From: UBA4408 sp002389785
GTDB taxonomy: Bacteria; Bacteroidota; Bacteroidia; UBA4408
Assembly: GCA_035438985.1 (NCBI GenBank)
Contig: DAORJK010000001.1
Coordinates: 535,332-599,331 of the forward strand
Direction: 5' to 3'
Length of the DNA: 64,000 bases
Part shown: one piece after another, positions 17,524 through 27,157 of the stretch
Layout of the letters: each line of letters opens with the position of its first letter
Position numbering within the stretch: the first letter of the stretch is position 1
Position numbers and translations under genes: made by a program
Notes under the pieces: model-generated
What the model was told of the DNA's origin: nothing
The model's input: the letters and a program-made list of their open reading frames with translations, nothing else
Databases searched by the model: none

Positions 17524-19998
17524 ATGAATAAACGGATACGTATATCACTAATAGTAAGTAGTTACCTTTTCATTTTTACCGGAATTTTTGCCCAATCAGT
17601 TGTAAAAAAAGCAACGAAGCTTTATGCTAAGATGGCATATGATCAAGCCATACCAAAATATTTAGCTGCACTTAAAAAAGATTCAATGAATGTGGAATAT
17701 AGCAGCAAATTGGCTGATTGCTATCGCTTTACACATAATCCGGAACAAGCAGAACGCTGGTATAGTAAATCTGTAAAGGCAGGAAAGGCCAAACCCATTG
17801 ATATTTTTTATTATGCTCAGGCATTAATGAGCAATGGTAAATACCCCGAAGCACGTAAATGGTTGGAGGCATATAAACTTGTTGAACCTCAGGATATACG
17901 GGCAGAAAGTCTAATTAAAGCAATTGACAACATAAATGGGTATTTAGAAGATACGCAAAATTTTAAAATCGAGAAACTAAACATCAACACCTTGGCATCC
18001 GATTTCGGAGCAGTTCAGTATAAAGATGGGATAATTTTTGTTACCTCTCGCGACCGCAATCAAGCTCTTAGCAGGACAAACAGTGCTACCGGTGAGAAGT
18101 TCTTTGCCCTGTATTTTGCCAAAGGAAAAGAAGACAGCTATTCGGAACCTAAAATTTTTGAAAAGTCAATTCAAACTATCTACAACGATGGTCCCTTATG
18201 TTTTAATTCGACGCAAGATGAAATGTACGTTACCACCAACAATATTGAAGATGGTAAAACCAGAAAAAGCAAAGACGGAAATATCAATTTGAAAATTTAC
18301 AGATATAAGTTTATTGAAAACGAATGGGTATTTAACAACGGTTTTCAAGCTAATAACGATCAATATAATGTAGCCCATGCATCTTTAAGTGCTGATGGGA
18401 ATGAACTTTATTTTGCCAGCGATATGCCCGGTGGTTATGGAGGTATGGACATTTACAGGTGTGTGAAAAAAGAAAACGGATGGGATACACCCGTGAATCT
18501 TGGTGACAAAATTAATACACCGGGGAATGAATTATTTCCTTTTATTAAGTCGGATGGAACACTCTATTTCACGTCTGGTGGGCACGAAGGATTAGGAGGT
18601 TTGGACATTTACTCTTCGCAAGAAAAGAATGGAACTTGGGCTTATGCAAAAAATTTAATGGCCCCTATCAATAGTAAAAACGACGATTTTGCTTTGGTAT
18701 TCAACAGCGGTAACAATGACGGTTATTTTAGCTCCAATCGTACCACCAGTGCATATATGAAAACCAGTGATGACAACATGTATCATTTTACCGTTTTAAC
18801 ACCTCCTCTAATTGAGTATACCATAAGTTTAAAAGATAGTGTTACGGATACCGATTTATCGGATGCTGAAATTACAGTAACCGATGCAGAAGGAAATGTT
18901 ATAACTCAAAAATCTCCCAAGGGTTTGTTTACCTTAAAACTCGTACCTAATAAAACTTACCGCATTAATACTACTGTTTTTGCTTATATCAACCAACAAA
19001 TTGATTGGACTTCAACCAGAAAAGAAACGCTTAAAGTTATTAAACTACAACGTTCACTAGGAATTGATTTGGAAATACAAGCCAAAGAAAGTTTCCTTTA
19101 CCCTTATGGCATTGAAGGTTTAAAAGTGACCATCGTAAAAGCTAACACCAATCGTACAGAAGAATTCATTTCTGCTCAAAATGGAAAAGTAAATGCGGTT
19201 TTACAACCTGAATCAATGTACTATATTATTGCTACAGGAAAAGGCAAAACTTCAAACAAATATTTTGTAAATACTACCGGTATTCTTGAAGGAAATAAAC
19301 TTTACAAAACCATTTATCTCGACAATACTTTAGATCCATCAACTAATAAAAATTGGTGTTTAGTAAGTGGAATCCTGCTTGATAAATCAACTAACTTGCC
19401 ACTTAAGGACGTAAAAGTTACACTGTATGAACCTACTACCAATACTAAAAAGCAAGAGGCGAATACAGACGCTCTTGGTAAGTTCATGTTTTATAACATA
19501 GAATTAAATCAGGTGTATAAATTATTCGCTGCGAAAGAAGGTTATTTTACTCAAAGTGCTGAAACTTCAACCAAAACATCCAAAGACTGCAAAGGGTTTA
19601 TTCAGAATTTTCAACTGGATAAAATCATTCTGAACAAAGCCATAAAAATCGACAATATCTATTTCGATAGCGGCAAATGGAACATACGACCTGATGCTGC
19701 TAAAGAATTAAATAAGCTGGTGAAGTTGCTTAAAGACAATCCTACCATTGTGATTGAATTAAGCTCGCATACCGACTCTCAGGGTAGTGCCGAAAGTAAT
19801 CTAAACTTATCAGACAACCGTGCAAAAGCTTCAGCTCAATATATAATCGACAACGGAATTGACAGTAAACGGGTCAGCGGAAAAGGGTTGGGTGAATCTC
19901 AACCCTTGAATAAATGTATCGACGGAGTTACCTGTACCGAAACCGAATACCAGGTAAATCGCAGAACAGAATTCAAAGTTGTTGGAAATTTAAATTAA
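17524..19998 (+). CDS. OmpA-family protein with TPR, PD40 beta-propeller and carboxypeptidase-regulatory-like domains
   Basis: 824 residues with a signal peptide (FIFTGIFAQS). Domain order: TPR-like helices (about 30-140), PD40/WD40-like propeller blades (ASDMPGGYGGMDIY near 298, LGGLDIYSS near 350), one or two CarboxypepD-regulatory-like beta domains (about 430-700), and an OmpA peptidoglycan-binding domain from about 712 (IYFDSGKWNIRPDA ... SSHTDSQG ... LSDNRAKA). The OmpA domain should anchor the protein to peptidoglycan. In Bacteroidota this architecture is commonly encoded beside PorP/SprF and giant T9SS cargo, so it is probably a periplasmic/outer-membrane anchor for the adhesin system. 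Part of the operon starting at 6665. Confidence 0.9.
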   Translation: MNKRIRISLIVSSYLFIFTGIFAQSVVKKATKLYAKMAYDQAIPKYLAALKKDSMNVEYSSKLADCYRFTHNPEQAERWYSKSVKAGKAKPIDIFYYAQALMSNGKYPEARKWLEAYKLVEPQDIRAESLIKAIDNINGYLEDTQNFKIEKLNINTLASDFGAVQYKDGIIFVTSRDRNQALSRTNSATGEKFFALYFAKGKEDSYSEPKIFEKSIQTIYNDGPLCFNSTQDEMYVTTNNIEDGKTRKSKDGNINLKIYRYKFIENEWVFNNGFQANNDQYNVAHASLSADGNELYFASDMPGGYGGMDIYRCVKKENGWDTPVNLGDKINTPGNELFPFIKSDGTLYFTSGGHEGLGGLDIYSSQEKNGTWAYAKNLMAPINSKNDDFALVFNSGNNDGYFSSNRTTSAYMKTSDDNMYHFTVLTPPLIEYTISLKDSVTDTDLSDAEITVTDAEGNVITQKSPKGLFTLKLVPNKTYRINTTVFAYINQQIDWTSTRKETLKVIKLQRSLGIDLEIQAKESFLYPYGIEGLKVTIVKANTNRTEEFISAQNGKVNAVLQPESMYYIIATGKGKTSNKYFVNTTGILEGNKLYKTIYLDNTLDPSTNKNWCLVSGILLDKSTNLPLKDVKVTLYEPTTNTKKQEANTDALGKFMFYNIELNQVYKLFAAKEGYFTQSAETSTKTSKDCKGFIQNFQLDKIILNKAIKIDNIYFDSGKWNIRPDAAKELNKLVKLLKDNPTIVIELSSHTDSQGSAESNLNLSDNRAKASAQYIIDNGIDSKRVSGKGLGESQPLNKCIDGVTCTETEYQVNRRTEFKVVGNLN

Positions 19999-20052
19999 TA
20001 GACTTACTAAAGTGCGGAAGTAAAAACAAAAATTCAATACCTGAAAATAACT

Positions 20053-20060
20053 TATATTTG
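20053..20060 (+). promoter_or_regulatory. Candidate -7 box for the MORN-repeat gene
   Basis: TATATTTG fits TAnnTTTG exactly, 30 bases before the ATG at 20090. No evident -33 TTG. Confidence 0.45.
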
Positions 20061-20089
20061 AAACAAAATCTCTTGCAAATTTTTTACAA

Positions 20090-20950
20090 ATGAAAAATAT
20101 ATTTCTTTTTATCGCTGTGCTTTTAACTAGCTTTCAAATTTCAAAAGGAAATGCTCCATTAGTAGTTGACTCAACCAATAAAACAGATGCTGCCGGATTA
20201 AAACAAGGACATTGGGTAGTTGCTAATTCCGACGGTCGACTAGAAGGTTGTCCAGCGGATAAAAAAGTAGAAGAAGGAAATTTTATTGACGGTAAAAAAA
20301 CAGGACTTTGGGTGCAATATTATTGCAATGGAAAAGTTAAAAACGAACTAACTTTTTCTAACAATCAACCGAATGGTTATGCGAAGTTTTATTACACCAA
20401 CGGTAAAATTTCTGAAGAAGGAATGTGGCAAAATAATGTTTGGATTGGCGGCTATAAATACTATTATGAAAACGGACAAATCGCCTACGAGTTTAATTAT
20501 AATGCACATGGCAAAAGAGAAGGTCCTCAGAAATATTACCACGAAAACGGAAAAGTTAAAATTGAAGGCAATTGGATTGAAGGACAAGAAACAGGTGTAT
20601 TAAAAGAATACTATGATGATGGAAGTCCGAAGTCTGAAAAAACATTTAACAATGGCCGACTTGATACCAATAATGTAAAAATCTATCTGGAGAAAAAAGT
20701 AGAAGTTAAAAAGGAAGAAGTAAAGGTGGAGGAAGTAAAGCAAGAAGTTGTGAAAGAAGCTCTACCTGTGGGATATCTAAAAGATGGATTTAATAAAACT
20801 TACAACTCAAAAGGAAAGGTTGTAACAGAAGGGAATTATAAAAATAGCGTTCAAATTGATGGTAAAAAATACGAGTACGAAGGAGATAAATTAGTTAAAA
20901 CTTCGTTTTTGAAAGACGGTAAAATAGTGGATGTAAAAACAGAAAAATAA
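20090..20950 (+). CDS. Secreted MORN-repeat (YwqK-like) protein
   Basis: 286 residues with an N-terminal signal sequence (MKNIFLFIAVLLTSFQISKG). Repeats of the type G.....Y.NGK...E..W are seen at least seven times (for example YYCNGKVKNELTF, YYTNGKISEEGMW, YYENGQIAYEF, YHENGKVKIEGNW, YYDDGSPKSEKTF), which is the MORN/YwqK pattern. A Lys/Glu-rich linker (VEVKKEEVKVEEVKQEV) separates them from a last pair of degenerate repeats. Database names such as 'toxin-antitoxin system YwqK antitoxin' are often given to such proteins; nothing here supports a toxin-antitoxin role. Envelope location is likely; function unknown. Transcribed alone after the adhesin operon, with its own candidate promoter. Confidence 0.8.
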   Translation: MKNIFLFIAVLLTSFQISKGNAPLVVDSTNKTDAAGLKQGHWVVANSDGRLEGCPADKKVEEGNFIDGKKTGLWVQYYCNGKVKNELTFSNNQPNGYAKFYYTNGKISEEGMWQNNVWIGGYKYYYENGQIAYEFNYNAHGKREGPQKYYHENGKVKIEGNWIEGQETGVLKEYYDDGSPKSEKTFNNGRLDTNNVKIYLEKKVEVKKEEVKVEEVKQEVVKEALPVGYLKDGFNKTYNSKGKVVTEGNYKNSVQIDGKKYEYEGDKLVKTSFLKDGKIVDVKTEK

Positions 20951-21069
20951 TTCCTTTTCACATTTAATTAATCTTTCATTTTCTCGCTCGGTTTTCCCTG
21001 CATTGCTCGCAATGTAACGGTTGCTAAATTCTCCCAATACTCTTGCAGTACCAAATAAATAACTTGTTC

Positions 21070-22533
21070 ATGAATCAAGCTTTAGAAATATATAATACGC
21101 TTAGCCGAAAAAAGGAAGTTTTCAAACCTATTAATGCTCCTTTTGTTGGGCTTTATGTATGTGGACCTACAGTATACAGCGATGTTCATTTAGGAAATTG
21201 CCGCACCTTTATTTCCTTTGATTTAGTTTATCGTTACCTGATTCACCTCGGCTATAAAGTGCGTTATGTGCGCAACATTACTGATGCCGGGCATTTAGAA
21301 GGCGACAGAGATGAAGGAGACGATAAGTTTGCAAAAAAGGCGAAATTGGAACAACTCGAACCCATGGAAATTGTTCAACGATATACCTTGGGGTTTCGTC
21401 AAATAATGGCCGAGTTTAATGCACTGCCTCCGAGCATTGAGCCCACAGCAACCGGGCATATTGTAGAGCAAATTGAAATGACCAAAAAGCTAATTGACAA
21501 TGGCTACGGCTATGAAGTTAACGGTACAGTATATTTTGATGTTGATAAATATGCGAAGGAGCAAGATTACGGTATATTAACCAACCGAAAACTTGATGAT
21601 TTATTAGACAACTCGCGCGAATTAAACGGTCAGGACGAGAAAAAAGGGAGACTCGATTTTGCACTTTGGATTAAAGCAAAACCCGAGCACATCATGCGTT
21701 GGCCAAGTCCATGGGGAGAAGGATTTCCGGGATGGCACATCGAATGCAGTGCAATGAGCAAAAAATATTTAGGCAATACCTTCGACATACACGGAGGAGG
21801 AATGGATTTAGCTGCCACACATCATACCAACGAAATAGCCCAATCGCAAGGCTGCAACCATACTCATCCTGTTAATTTTTGGATGCATGCTAATATGCTT
21901 ACGGTAAATGGTGTACGCATGAGTAAAAGTGCAGGTAATGGTTTTTTACCGGGTGAGCTTTTTACAGGCAACCACCCTTTGCTCCAAAAAGGCTATAGTC
22001 CTATGGCTGTTCGCTTTTTTATGATGCAAACACATTACCGCAGTACACTCGACTTTAGCAACGAAGCACTCCAAGCATCAGAAAAAGGTTTTGCCAAACT
22101 GATGTCGGCTATGGAAACACTTAATTCCCTGAAACATTCTCCTAAATCGTCTGTTAATTGCGCTGAACTCAGCAAAAATTGTTACGCTGCCATGAACGAC
22201 GATTTTAACAGCCCTGTGGTGATTGCCAATTTATTTGAAGGGGTGCGAATTATTAATTCTGTTCATGCCGGCACCGAAACCCTTACTGAACAAGATATTC
22301 AACTCTTAAAAAAGTTGTTCAACGATTTTGTAATCGATATTCTTGGCTTGAAAACTGAAAAATCTGAAACTAGTTCAACTGCCTTAAAAGAGGTAATGCA
22401 AGTAATATTAGACATCAGAGCGGATGCAAAAAACAAAAAAGATTTTGCTACTTCCGATAAAATTAGAGATGAATTGCTAAAACACAATATCACTATTAAG
22501 GATACTAAAGAAGGAACAATTTGGACTTTGTAA
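21070..22533 (+). CDS. cysS: Cysteinyl-tRNA synthetase
   Basis: Charges tRNA-Cys. Start set at the ATG at 21070 (MNQALEIYNTLSRKKE), the usual beginning of the family; an in-frame upstream start at 21043 would add nine residues. Class I signatures are present: HLGN at 40-43 (HIGH motif) preceded by the zinc ligand Cys31 in YVCGPTVYSD, the zinc-binding segment GWHIECSAMS and HHTNEIAQS, and the KMSKS loop as RMSKSAGN at 283-290. 487 residues, normal for CysS. It stands alone between the MORN gene and an M28 lipoprotein. Confidence 0.97.
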   Translation: MNQALEIYNTLSRKKEVFKPINAPFVGLYVCGPTVYSDVHLGNCRTFISFDLVYRYLIHLGYKVRYVRNITDAGHLEGDRDEGDDKFAKKAKLEQLEPMEIVQRYTLGFRQIMAEFNALPPSIEPTATGHIVEQIEMTKKLIDNGYGYEVNGTVYFDVDKYAKEQDYGILTNRKLDDLLDNSRELNGQDEKKGRLDFALWIKAKPEHIMRWPSPWGEGFPGWHIECSAMSKKYLGNTFDIHGGGMDLAATHHTNEIAQSQGCNHTHPVNFWMHANMLTVNGVRMSKSAGNGFLPGELFTGNHPLLQKGYSPMAVRFFMMQTHYRSTLDFSNEALQASEKGFAKLMSAMETLNSLKHSPKSSVNCAELSKNCYAAMNDDFNSPVVIANLFEGVRIINSVHAGTETLTEQDIQLLKKLFNDFVIDILGLKTEKSETSSTALKEVMQVILDIRADAKNKKDFATSDKIRDELLKHNITIKDTKEGTIWTL

Positions 22534-22674
22534 CATTTTCATCCTTACATTGAGGTATAGAAATAACCTATTAAACATTAGATTTATAAATGCTTTGGAT
22601 GATGTAATTTCGTAATGAATCGAAAACGGCGCTTCAACAAAATTGCAAATTAGTAGCAACTCAAATTTTAACAA

Positions 22675-23670
22675 GTGAAAATAAAAGTACTTTATATTGT
22701 TGGTTCGATAGGATTGCTTTACGCATGTTCAAATCCTGCACCTGAAGTCCAAAATACTTTGCCTGATACACCTGTTCAAGAGGTTCAAAAAGTAAAAGCT
22801 CCTGATTTTAATTCCGATAGTGCTTTTGGTTTCTTAAAAAAACAAGTTGATTTTGGTCCACGTGTTCCGGGCACTAAAGCACATGCAAACTGTGCGGAAT
22901 TTTTTCAACGCAAACTCAAAAGCTATCAACTGGAAGTAGTTCTACAAGAAGCGCCGGTTAGCACTTTTGATGGAAATAAATTTACATTAAAAAATGTTAT
23001 AGGCGCTTATCGTCCTCAACTAAAAAACAGAATTTTACTTACTGCACATTGGGATTCTCGCCCATTTGCTGACGAAGATGTTAAAAACATTGGAAAACCG
23101 ATTGATGGTGCAAATGACGGTGCAAGCGGGGCTGCCGTGTTATTAGAAATAGCACGACAACTCTCTATTCATCAACCAAGCATTGGAGTTGATTTCTTAT
23201 TAAATGATTTAGAAGACTATGGAGAACCTGATGGAGGAATGATGCTCCAACGCAAAACGGATACATGGTGTTTGGGAACACAATATTGGGCGAAAAACAA
23301 GTCCTCCGATTATCAACCAAAATTTGGTATACTGCTCGATATGGTAGGTGGCAAAAATCCTACTTTTCCTAAAGAAGGTACTTCCCTAGCTTATGCTCCC
23401 GAAATAGTTGAAAAAGTTTGGATGGTAGCAGCAAACTTAGGATATTCAAAATATTTTGTGTCAGATCAGACCGGTCAAACAACCGACGACCATTTGTATA
23501 TAAATAGTCTAGCCAACATACCTTGTATCGACATAGTTCACATGAACCCCGCCACCGGTACCTATCCAGAATTTCATCATACTCACTCCGATAATTTAAA
23601 CGGCATTGATAAAAATACACTTAAAATAGTTGGTCAAACGGTATTGCAGGTGCTTTATGAAGAGCAATAA
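22675..23670 (+). CDS. M28-family lipoprotein, glutaminyl cyclase-like zinc hydrolase
   Basis: Starts with GTG, which gives a clear lipoprotein signal: MKIKVLYIVGSIGLLYAC, with the lipobox cysteine at position 18. The body matches the M28/glutaminyl-peptide cyclotransferase fold: TAHWDSRPFAD, DGANDGASGAAVLLE (zinc Asp), LNDLEDYGEPDGG (catalytic/zinc Glu), DMVGGKNP, and HHTHSDN near the end (zinc His). Glutaminyl cyclases convert N-terminal Gln to pyroglutamate on exported proteins, a common modification in Bacteroidota. An aminopeptidase activity cannot be excluded from sequence. 331 residues. Confidence 0.85.
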   Translation: MKIKVLYIVGSIGLLYACSNPAPEVQNTLPDTPVQEVQKVKAPDFNSDSAFGFLKKQVDFGPRVPGTKAHANCAEFFQRKLKSYQLEVVLQEAPVSTFDGNKFTLKNVIGAYRPQLKNRILLTAHWDSRPFADEDVKNIGKPIDGANDGASGAAVLLEIARQLSIHQPSIGVDFLLNDLEDYGEPDGGMMLQRKTDTWCLGTQYWAKNKSSDYQPKFGILLDMVGGKNPTFPKEGTSLAYAPEIVEKVWMVAANLGYSKYFVSDQTGQTTDDHLYINSLANIPCIDIVHMNPATGTYPEFHHTHSDNLNGIDKNTLKIVGQTVLQVLYEEQ

Positions 23671-23730
23671 TTTTACCAATGTTCAACCTTTGAATACATT
23701 TTTTTATTTTGAATATCTCCTAAAATACAA

Positions 23731-24201
23731 ATGATACAATCAGTAAAACCGAGCTTTGACGATATTTACATGGAACTTGCGACTAATTTATCGCTCAAAT
23801 CGCATTGTGTGAAGGCGAAGGTTGGAGCCGTGCTTACAAAAGATACTCGAATTATTTCACTTGGATATAATGGCCCTCCTGCCGGAACACACAATTGTGA
23901 TGAGGTTTGGCCAAGCGAAGGTTGTCCTCGCGATAGTAAAGGAAGTTGTTCGCTTGCATTACATGCCGAACAAAATGCAATTTTATATGCTGCAAAAAAC
24001 AATGTCTCAATTGAAGGTTCAACACTTTATGTAACACTCTCGCCGTGCATTTCGTGTGCTCGTGTTATTTACACTATCGGTATAAAAAAGATAATTTACC
24101 TTGATTCCTATGCCGAATATAAAAAACTTGATGTGGATGAAGGTGTTGAATTTCTTAAAAAATTTGGCGTTCAAGTGGAACGCTATTCTCGAAAGCAGTA
24201 A
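23731..24201 (+). CDS. dCMP deaminase family protein
   Basis: 156-residue zinc deaminase that would convert dCMP to dUMP for thymidylate synthesis. Zinc-site motifs are intact: HAE at 78-80 (LHAEQNAILYA) and SPCISCAR with Cys106 and Cys109. The family's extra metal and substrate elements (HNCDEVWPSEGCPR, GYNGPPAGT) are also present. The next gene begins three bases after its stop, so the two are probably co-transcribed. Confidence 0.94.
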   Translation: MIQSVKPSFDDIYMELATNLSLKSHCVKAKVGAVLTKDTRIISLGYNGPPAGTHNCDEVWPSEGCPRDSKGSCSLALHAEQNAILYAAKNNVSIEGSTLYVTLSPCISCARVIYTIGIKKIIYLDSYAEYKKLDVDEGVEFLKKFGVQVERYSRKQ

Positions 24202-24204
24202 GCC

Positions 24205-25671
24205 ATGCAAAACACCATTTTATTTTCGCATTCCTACTTCCTTCAGTTCGACCCCAAACAATATAAACTTGGACAACCCTATGCACCACTGGCAACAATT
24301 ACAGCTGCTGCATTTATGCGCGAAAAAGGGTATTCGGTTGATTTAATGGATGTTCAATTTGCTAATTCTGCCGAAGAACTTTTTCCAATTCTAAAACAAC
24401 AATCTCCACGCTTTTTTGTGATGTACGATGATGGGTTTAATTATCTCACCAAAATGTGCCTTACCAATATGCGTGATGCAGCTTTTAAATTAGCCCAATA
24501 TGCTAAAAACTGTGGCAGTACTGTAATTTTTTCTAGTTCGGATGCAACAGACCGGGTTGAACTTTATTTGAACAACGGGGCCGATTACATTATTATTGGT
24601 GAAGGAGAACAAACTTTAGCAGAATTAATAGAAGGTCTTACTGAGAATAAAGAATTAACAACAATTGCAGGTCTAGCTTTTTTGCAAAAAGGGACGATTA
24701 AACGTACCGATGCACGACCTGTAATGCGCGATCTTGATTTGCTTCCTATTCCGGCTTGGGACTTAGTAAATATGGTTGAATATAAGATGCATTGGTTACA
24801 ACAATGTGGGTACTTTTCACTCAACATGAGCACCACACGCGGCTGCCCGTTTAAATGCAATTGGTGCGCAAAACCCATTTATGGTAATCGCTACAACTCC
24901 CGATCTGTAAACCATGTTATTGCCGAATTAAAATTCCTTAAACAAGTATTTGATTTTGATCATATATGGTTTAGTGACGATATTTTTGGCTTGAAACCGG
25001 GATGGGTTGAAGAGTTTGCAAATGCTGTTGCCAGGGAGAATCTTTCCTTCAAATTTAAAATACAAACAAGGGTTGATTTGTTACTGGAGGAAAACACCAT
25101 TGAATTACTTGCTGCTGCTGGTTGTGAAACAGCTTGGGTGGGTGCTGAAAGTGGCTCACAAAAAATATTGGATGCTATGGACAAGGGAACTCAGGTAGCT
25201 CAAATTTATGAAGCTACTCGTTTGCTCAAAAAGCATGGAATTAAGCCTGCCTTTTTTCTTCAGTTTGGATATCCGGGCGAAACTATGCAAGATATTCAAC
25301 TTACGATTACTATGCTAAACGATCTACTCCCGGACGATATTGGAATATCCGTTTCTTATCCTTTACCGGGAACCAAGTTTTATGAGCAAGTAAAGAATGA
25401 ACTAAAAACAAAAACCAACTGGTCTGATTCAGACGAACTGGCCATGCTTTTTAAAAATACCTATCCACCTCAGTTTTATAAAGAATTACAACGTTTTGTA
25501 CATCGTAATTATCGCACGAAACAAGGAATTTCAGAATTTGCAAACTTGTTTACCCAGCCTCAAAAAATTTCTTTGCAAAAAATTCGTCGAATAGCAGCCT
25601 TACCGATTTATTATGCTGGAAAAAAATTATTTGAATACCGCTTGAAAAGCTATCAACAACAAATAAATTAG
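24205..25671 (+). CDS. Radical SAM protein with N-terminal B12-binding-like domain, substrate unknown
   Basis: 488 residues. An N-terminal Rossmann-like domain (about 1-140, with YAPLATITAAAFMREKGYSVDL and NGADYIIIGEGEQTLAELI) is of the cobalamin-binding type seen in class B radical SAM methylases. The radical SAM core follows, with the [4Fe-4S] motif CPFKCNWC (Cys214, Cys218, Cys221) and the later WVGAESGSQKILDAMDKG segment. The canonical B12 base-off motif DxHxxG is not obvious, so real cobalamin binding is uncertain. Related proteins include BchE-like enzymes and many uncharacterised Bacteroidota methylase- or cyclase-like proteins. Starts three bases after the dCMP deaminase gene, which need not imply a shared pathway. 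Confidence 0.82.
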   Translation: MQNTILFSHSYFLQFDPKQYKLGQPYAPLATITAAAFMREKGYSVDLMDVQFANSAEELFPILKQQSPRFFVMYDDGFNYLTKMCLTNMRDAAFKLAQYAKNCGSTVIFSSSDATDRVELYLNNGADYIIIGEGEQTLAELIEGLTENKELTTIAGLAFLQKGTIKRTDARPVMRDLDLLPIPAWDLVNMVEYKMHWLQQCGYFSLNMSTTRGCPFKCNWCAKPIYGNRYNSRSVNHVIAELKFLKQVFDFDHIWFSDDIFGLKPGWVEEFANAVARENLSFKFKIQTRVDLLLEENTIELLAAAGCETAWVGAESGSQKILDAMDKGTQVAQIYEATRLLKKHGIKPAFFLQFGYPGETMQDIQLTITMLNDLLPDDIGISVSYPLPGTKFYEQVKNELKTKTNWSDSDELAMLFKNTYPPQFYKELQRFVHRNYRTKQGISEFANLFTQPQKISLQKIRRIAALPIYYAGKKLFEYRLKSYQQQIN

Positions 25672-25822
25672 GTTTAAAAATAACAGGACTGTGAAATCAA
25701 TGGTGTTAATTAGGTGTACCATTCCGCTAATTTCGATAATACAGTAGGAACTAGCTTCATACATGATACATCAAAATAGCTTATTTCTTTTATTAATTTT
25801 ACACAGCGTTTAGCAAAGTTTT

Positions 25823-27082
25823 ATGTCGTCCGATTGGATAATTATTCTTATTTCATTAGTGTGTTGTGCCTTTTTCTCAGGAATGGAAATCGCCTTCCTT
25901 ACTGCCAATAAACTTCGCATAGAGCTCGAAAACAAACAAAATTATTTGCCGGCTCGTGTTTTGTCATTCTTCGTTAAAAAACCTTCTCGTTTTATTGCGA
26001 CCTGTTTAGTTGGAAATAATATTTCATTGGTTATTTATGGTTTGTACATGGCACTAATTCTTGAACCATATATTCATCCCTATATACATTCACATGCCGG
26101 CTTGCTTGTTATTCAAACCATCGTTTCAACTACCATTGTCTTATTAACCGCTGAATTTTTACCTAAAGCCCTTTTTCGAATTAACCCCAATCGAACCCTG
26201 AATTTTTTCGCATTACCGTTTATGCTTATTTATTGGTTTATTTATCCAATCGTACTCATTTCTGTTAATTTATCAGAGTTTTTACTTAAAAAATTGTTTC
26301 ATGTAAACCTCGATGAAACCACTTTTGTATTTGGGCGAATCGACTTAGATAATTATGTAAGACAAGTAACTAACGGAACAGAAAATACTGAAGAGTTAGA
26401 TCACGAAATACAAATTTTTCAAAATGCACTTGATTTTTCAGGAGTGAAAGTCAGAGAATGCATGGTGCCCAGAACCGAGATAGTTGCGCTAGATGTAAAT
26501 GATTCAATAGAAACTTTACGCGCTAAATTTGTGGAAACACACCTTTCAAAAATTTTAATTTATGAAGATACCATTGATCACCTGATTGGGTATGTTCATT
26601 CCTACGAATTATTTAAAAAACCGGAAAGTATTCGTTCTATATTATTGCCGGTGATCATTGCTCCTGAAACCATGACAGCCAACGTAATTTTGTCTCAGTT
26701 GATAAAACAGCGTAAAAGCATGGCGGTAGTAGTGGATGAATTTGGCGGTACGTCGGGTATGCTCACCATTGAAGATATTATGGAAGAGATTTTTGGTGAA
26801 ATTGAGGATGAACACGACAAAGAAGAATCAATTGAAAAGGTGCTTTCAGAAACTGAATTTATTTTTTCGGCCAGACTAGAAATTGATTACCTCAATAAAG
26901 AATACAAATTAAAATTACCCGAAAGCGAAGATTATGAAACCCTGGGCGGGTTTATTTTGAACTGGCACGAAAGTATACCTGAACTTAATGAGGAAATAAA
27001 AATGGAAGGATTTACTTTTACGATACTTGCGGTTAATGGGCGAATGGTAGAACAAGTAAAATTAAAAGTTACCGAAGAATAA
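25823..27082 (+). CDS. CNNM/CorC-type transporter-associated protein (hemolysin family)
   Basis: 419 residues. Domain order: N-terminal CNNM (DUF21) membrane domain (FFSGMEIAFLTANKLRIE, with three to four hydrophobic segments within 1-180), a pair of CBS domains (about 210-335, VRECMVPRTEIVALD and VVVDEFGGTSGMLTIEDIMEEIFGEIEDE), and a C-terminal CorC/HlyC FAD-like domain (about 340-418). Members act in magnesium/cobalt homeostasis; the Flavobacterium gliding protein GldE has the same architecture, so a link to T9SS or gliding is possible but unproven here. Followed by porG after 75 bp. Confidence 0.9.
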   Translation: MSSDWIIILISLVCCAFFSGMEIAFLTANKLRIELENKQNYLPARVLSFFVKKPSRFIATCLVGNNISLVIYGLYMALILEPYIHPYIHSHAGLLVIQTIVSTTIVLLTAEFLPKALFRINPNRTLNFFALPFMLIYWFIYPIVLISVNLSEFLLKKLFHVNLDETTFVFGRIDLDNYVRQVTNGTENTEELDHEIQIFQNALDFSGVKVRECMVPRTEIVALDVNDSIETLRAKFVETHLSKILIYEDTIDHLIGYVHSYELFKKPESIRSILLPVIIAPETMTANVILSQLIKQRKSMAVVVDEFGGTSGMLTIEDIMEEIFGEIEDEHDKEESIEKVLSETEFIFSARLEIDYLNKEYKLKLPESEDYETLGGFILNWHESIPELNEEIKMEGFTFTILAVNGRMVEQVKLKVTEE

Positions 27083-27136
27083 ATCCCAATACATGTTAAT
27101 TTTATGGTTTACAATTTTCAACTCTAATTTCTTGGC

Positions 27137-27144
27137 TATTTTTG
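27137..27144 (+). promoter_or_regulatory. Candidate -7 box for the porG-uppS-bamA run
   Basis: TATTTTTG fits TAnnTTTG, 14 bases before the porG ATG at 27158. It would give a very short leader. Confidence 0.45.
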
Positions 27145-27157
27145 CGTTATATCTAAA

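Noticed and set aside
20090..20950. Possible toxin-antitoxin function suggested by the usual YwqK database name
   Set aside because: The protein has a signal peptide and no adjacent toxin-like gene, so only the MORN-repeat description is kept.
21001..21014. Small inverted repeat CATTGC-TC-GCAATG upstream of cysS
   Set aside because: Six-base arms with a two-base loop in AT-rich DNA are too weak to call, and no T-box features were seen around it.
25823..27082. Naming the CNNM/CorC-type gene gldE
   Set aside because: The architecture fits GldE, but the same architecture is widespread and no neighbouring gld gene such as gldD supports it.
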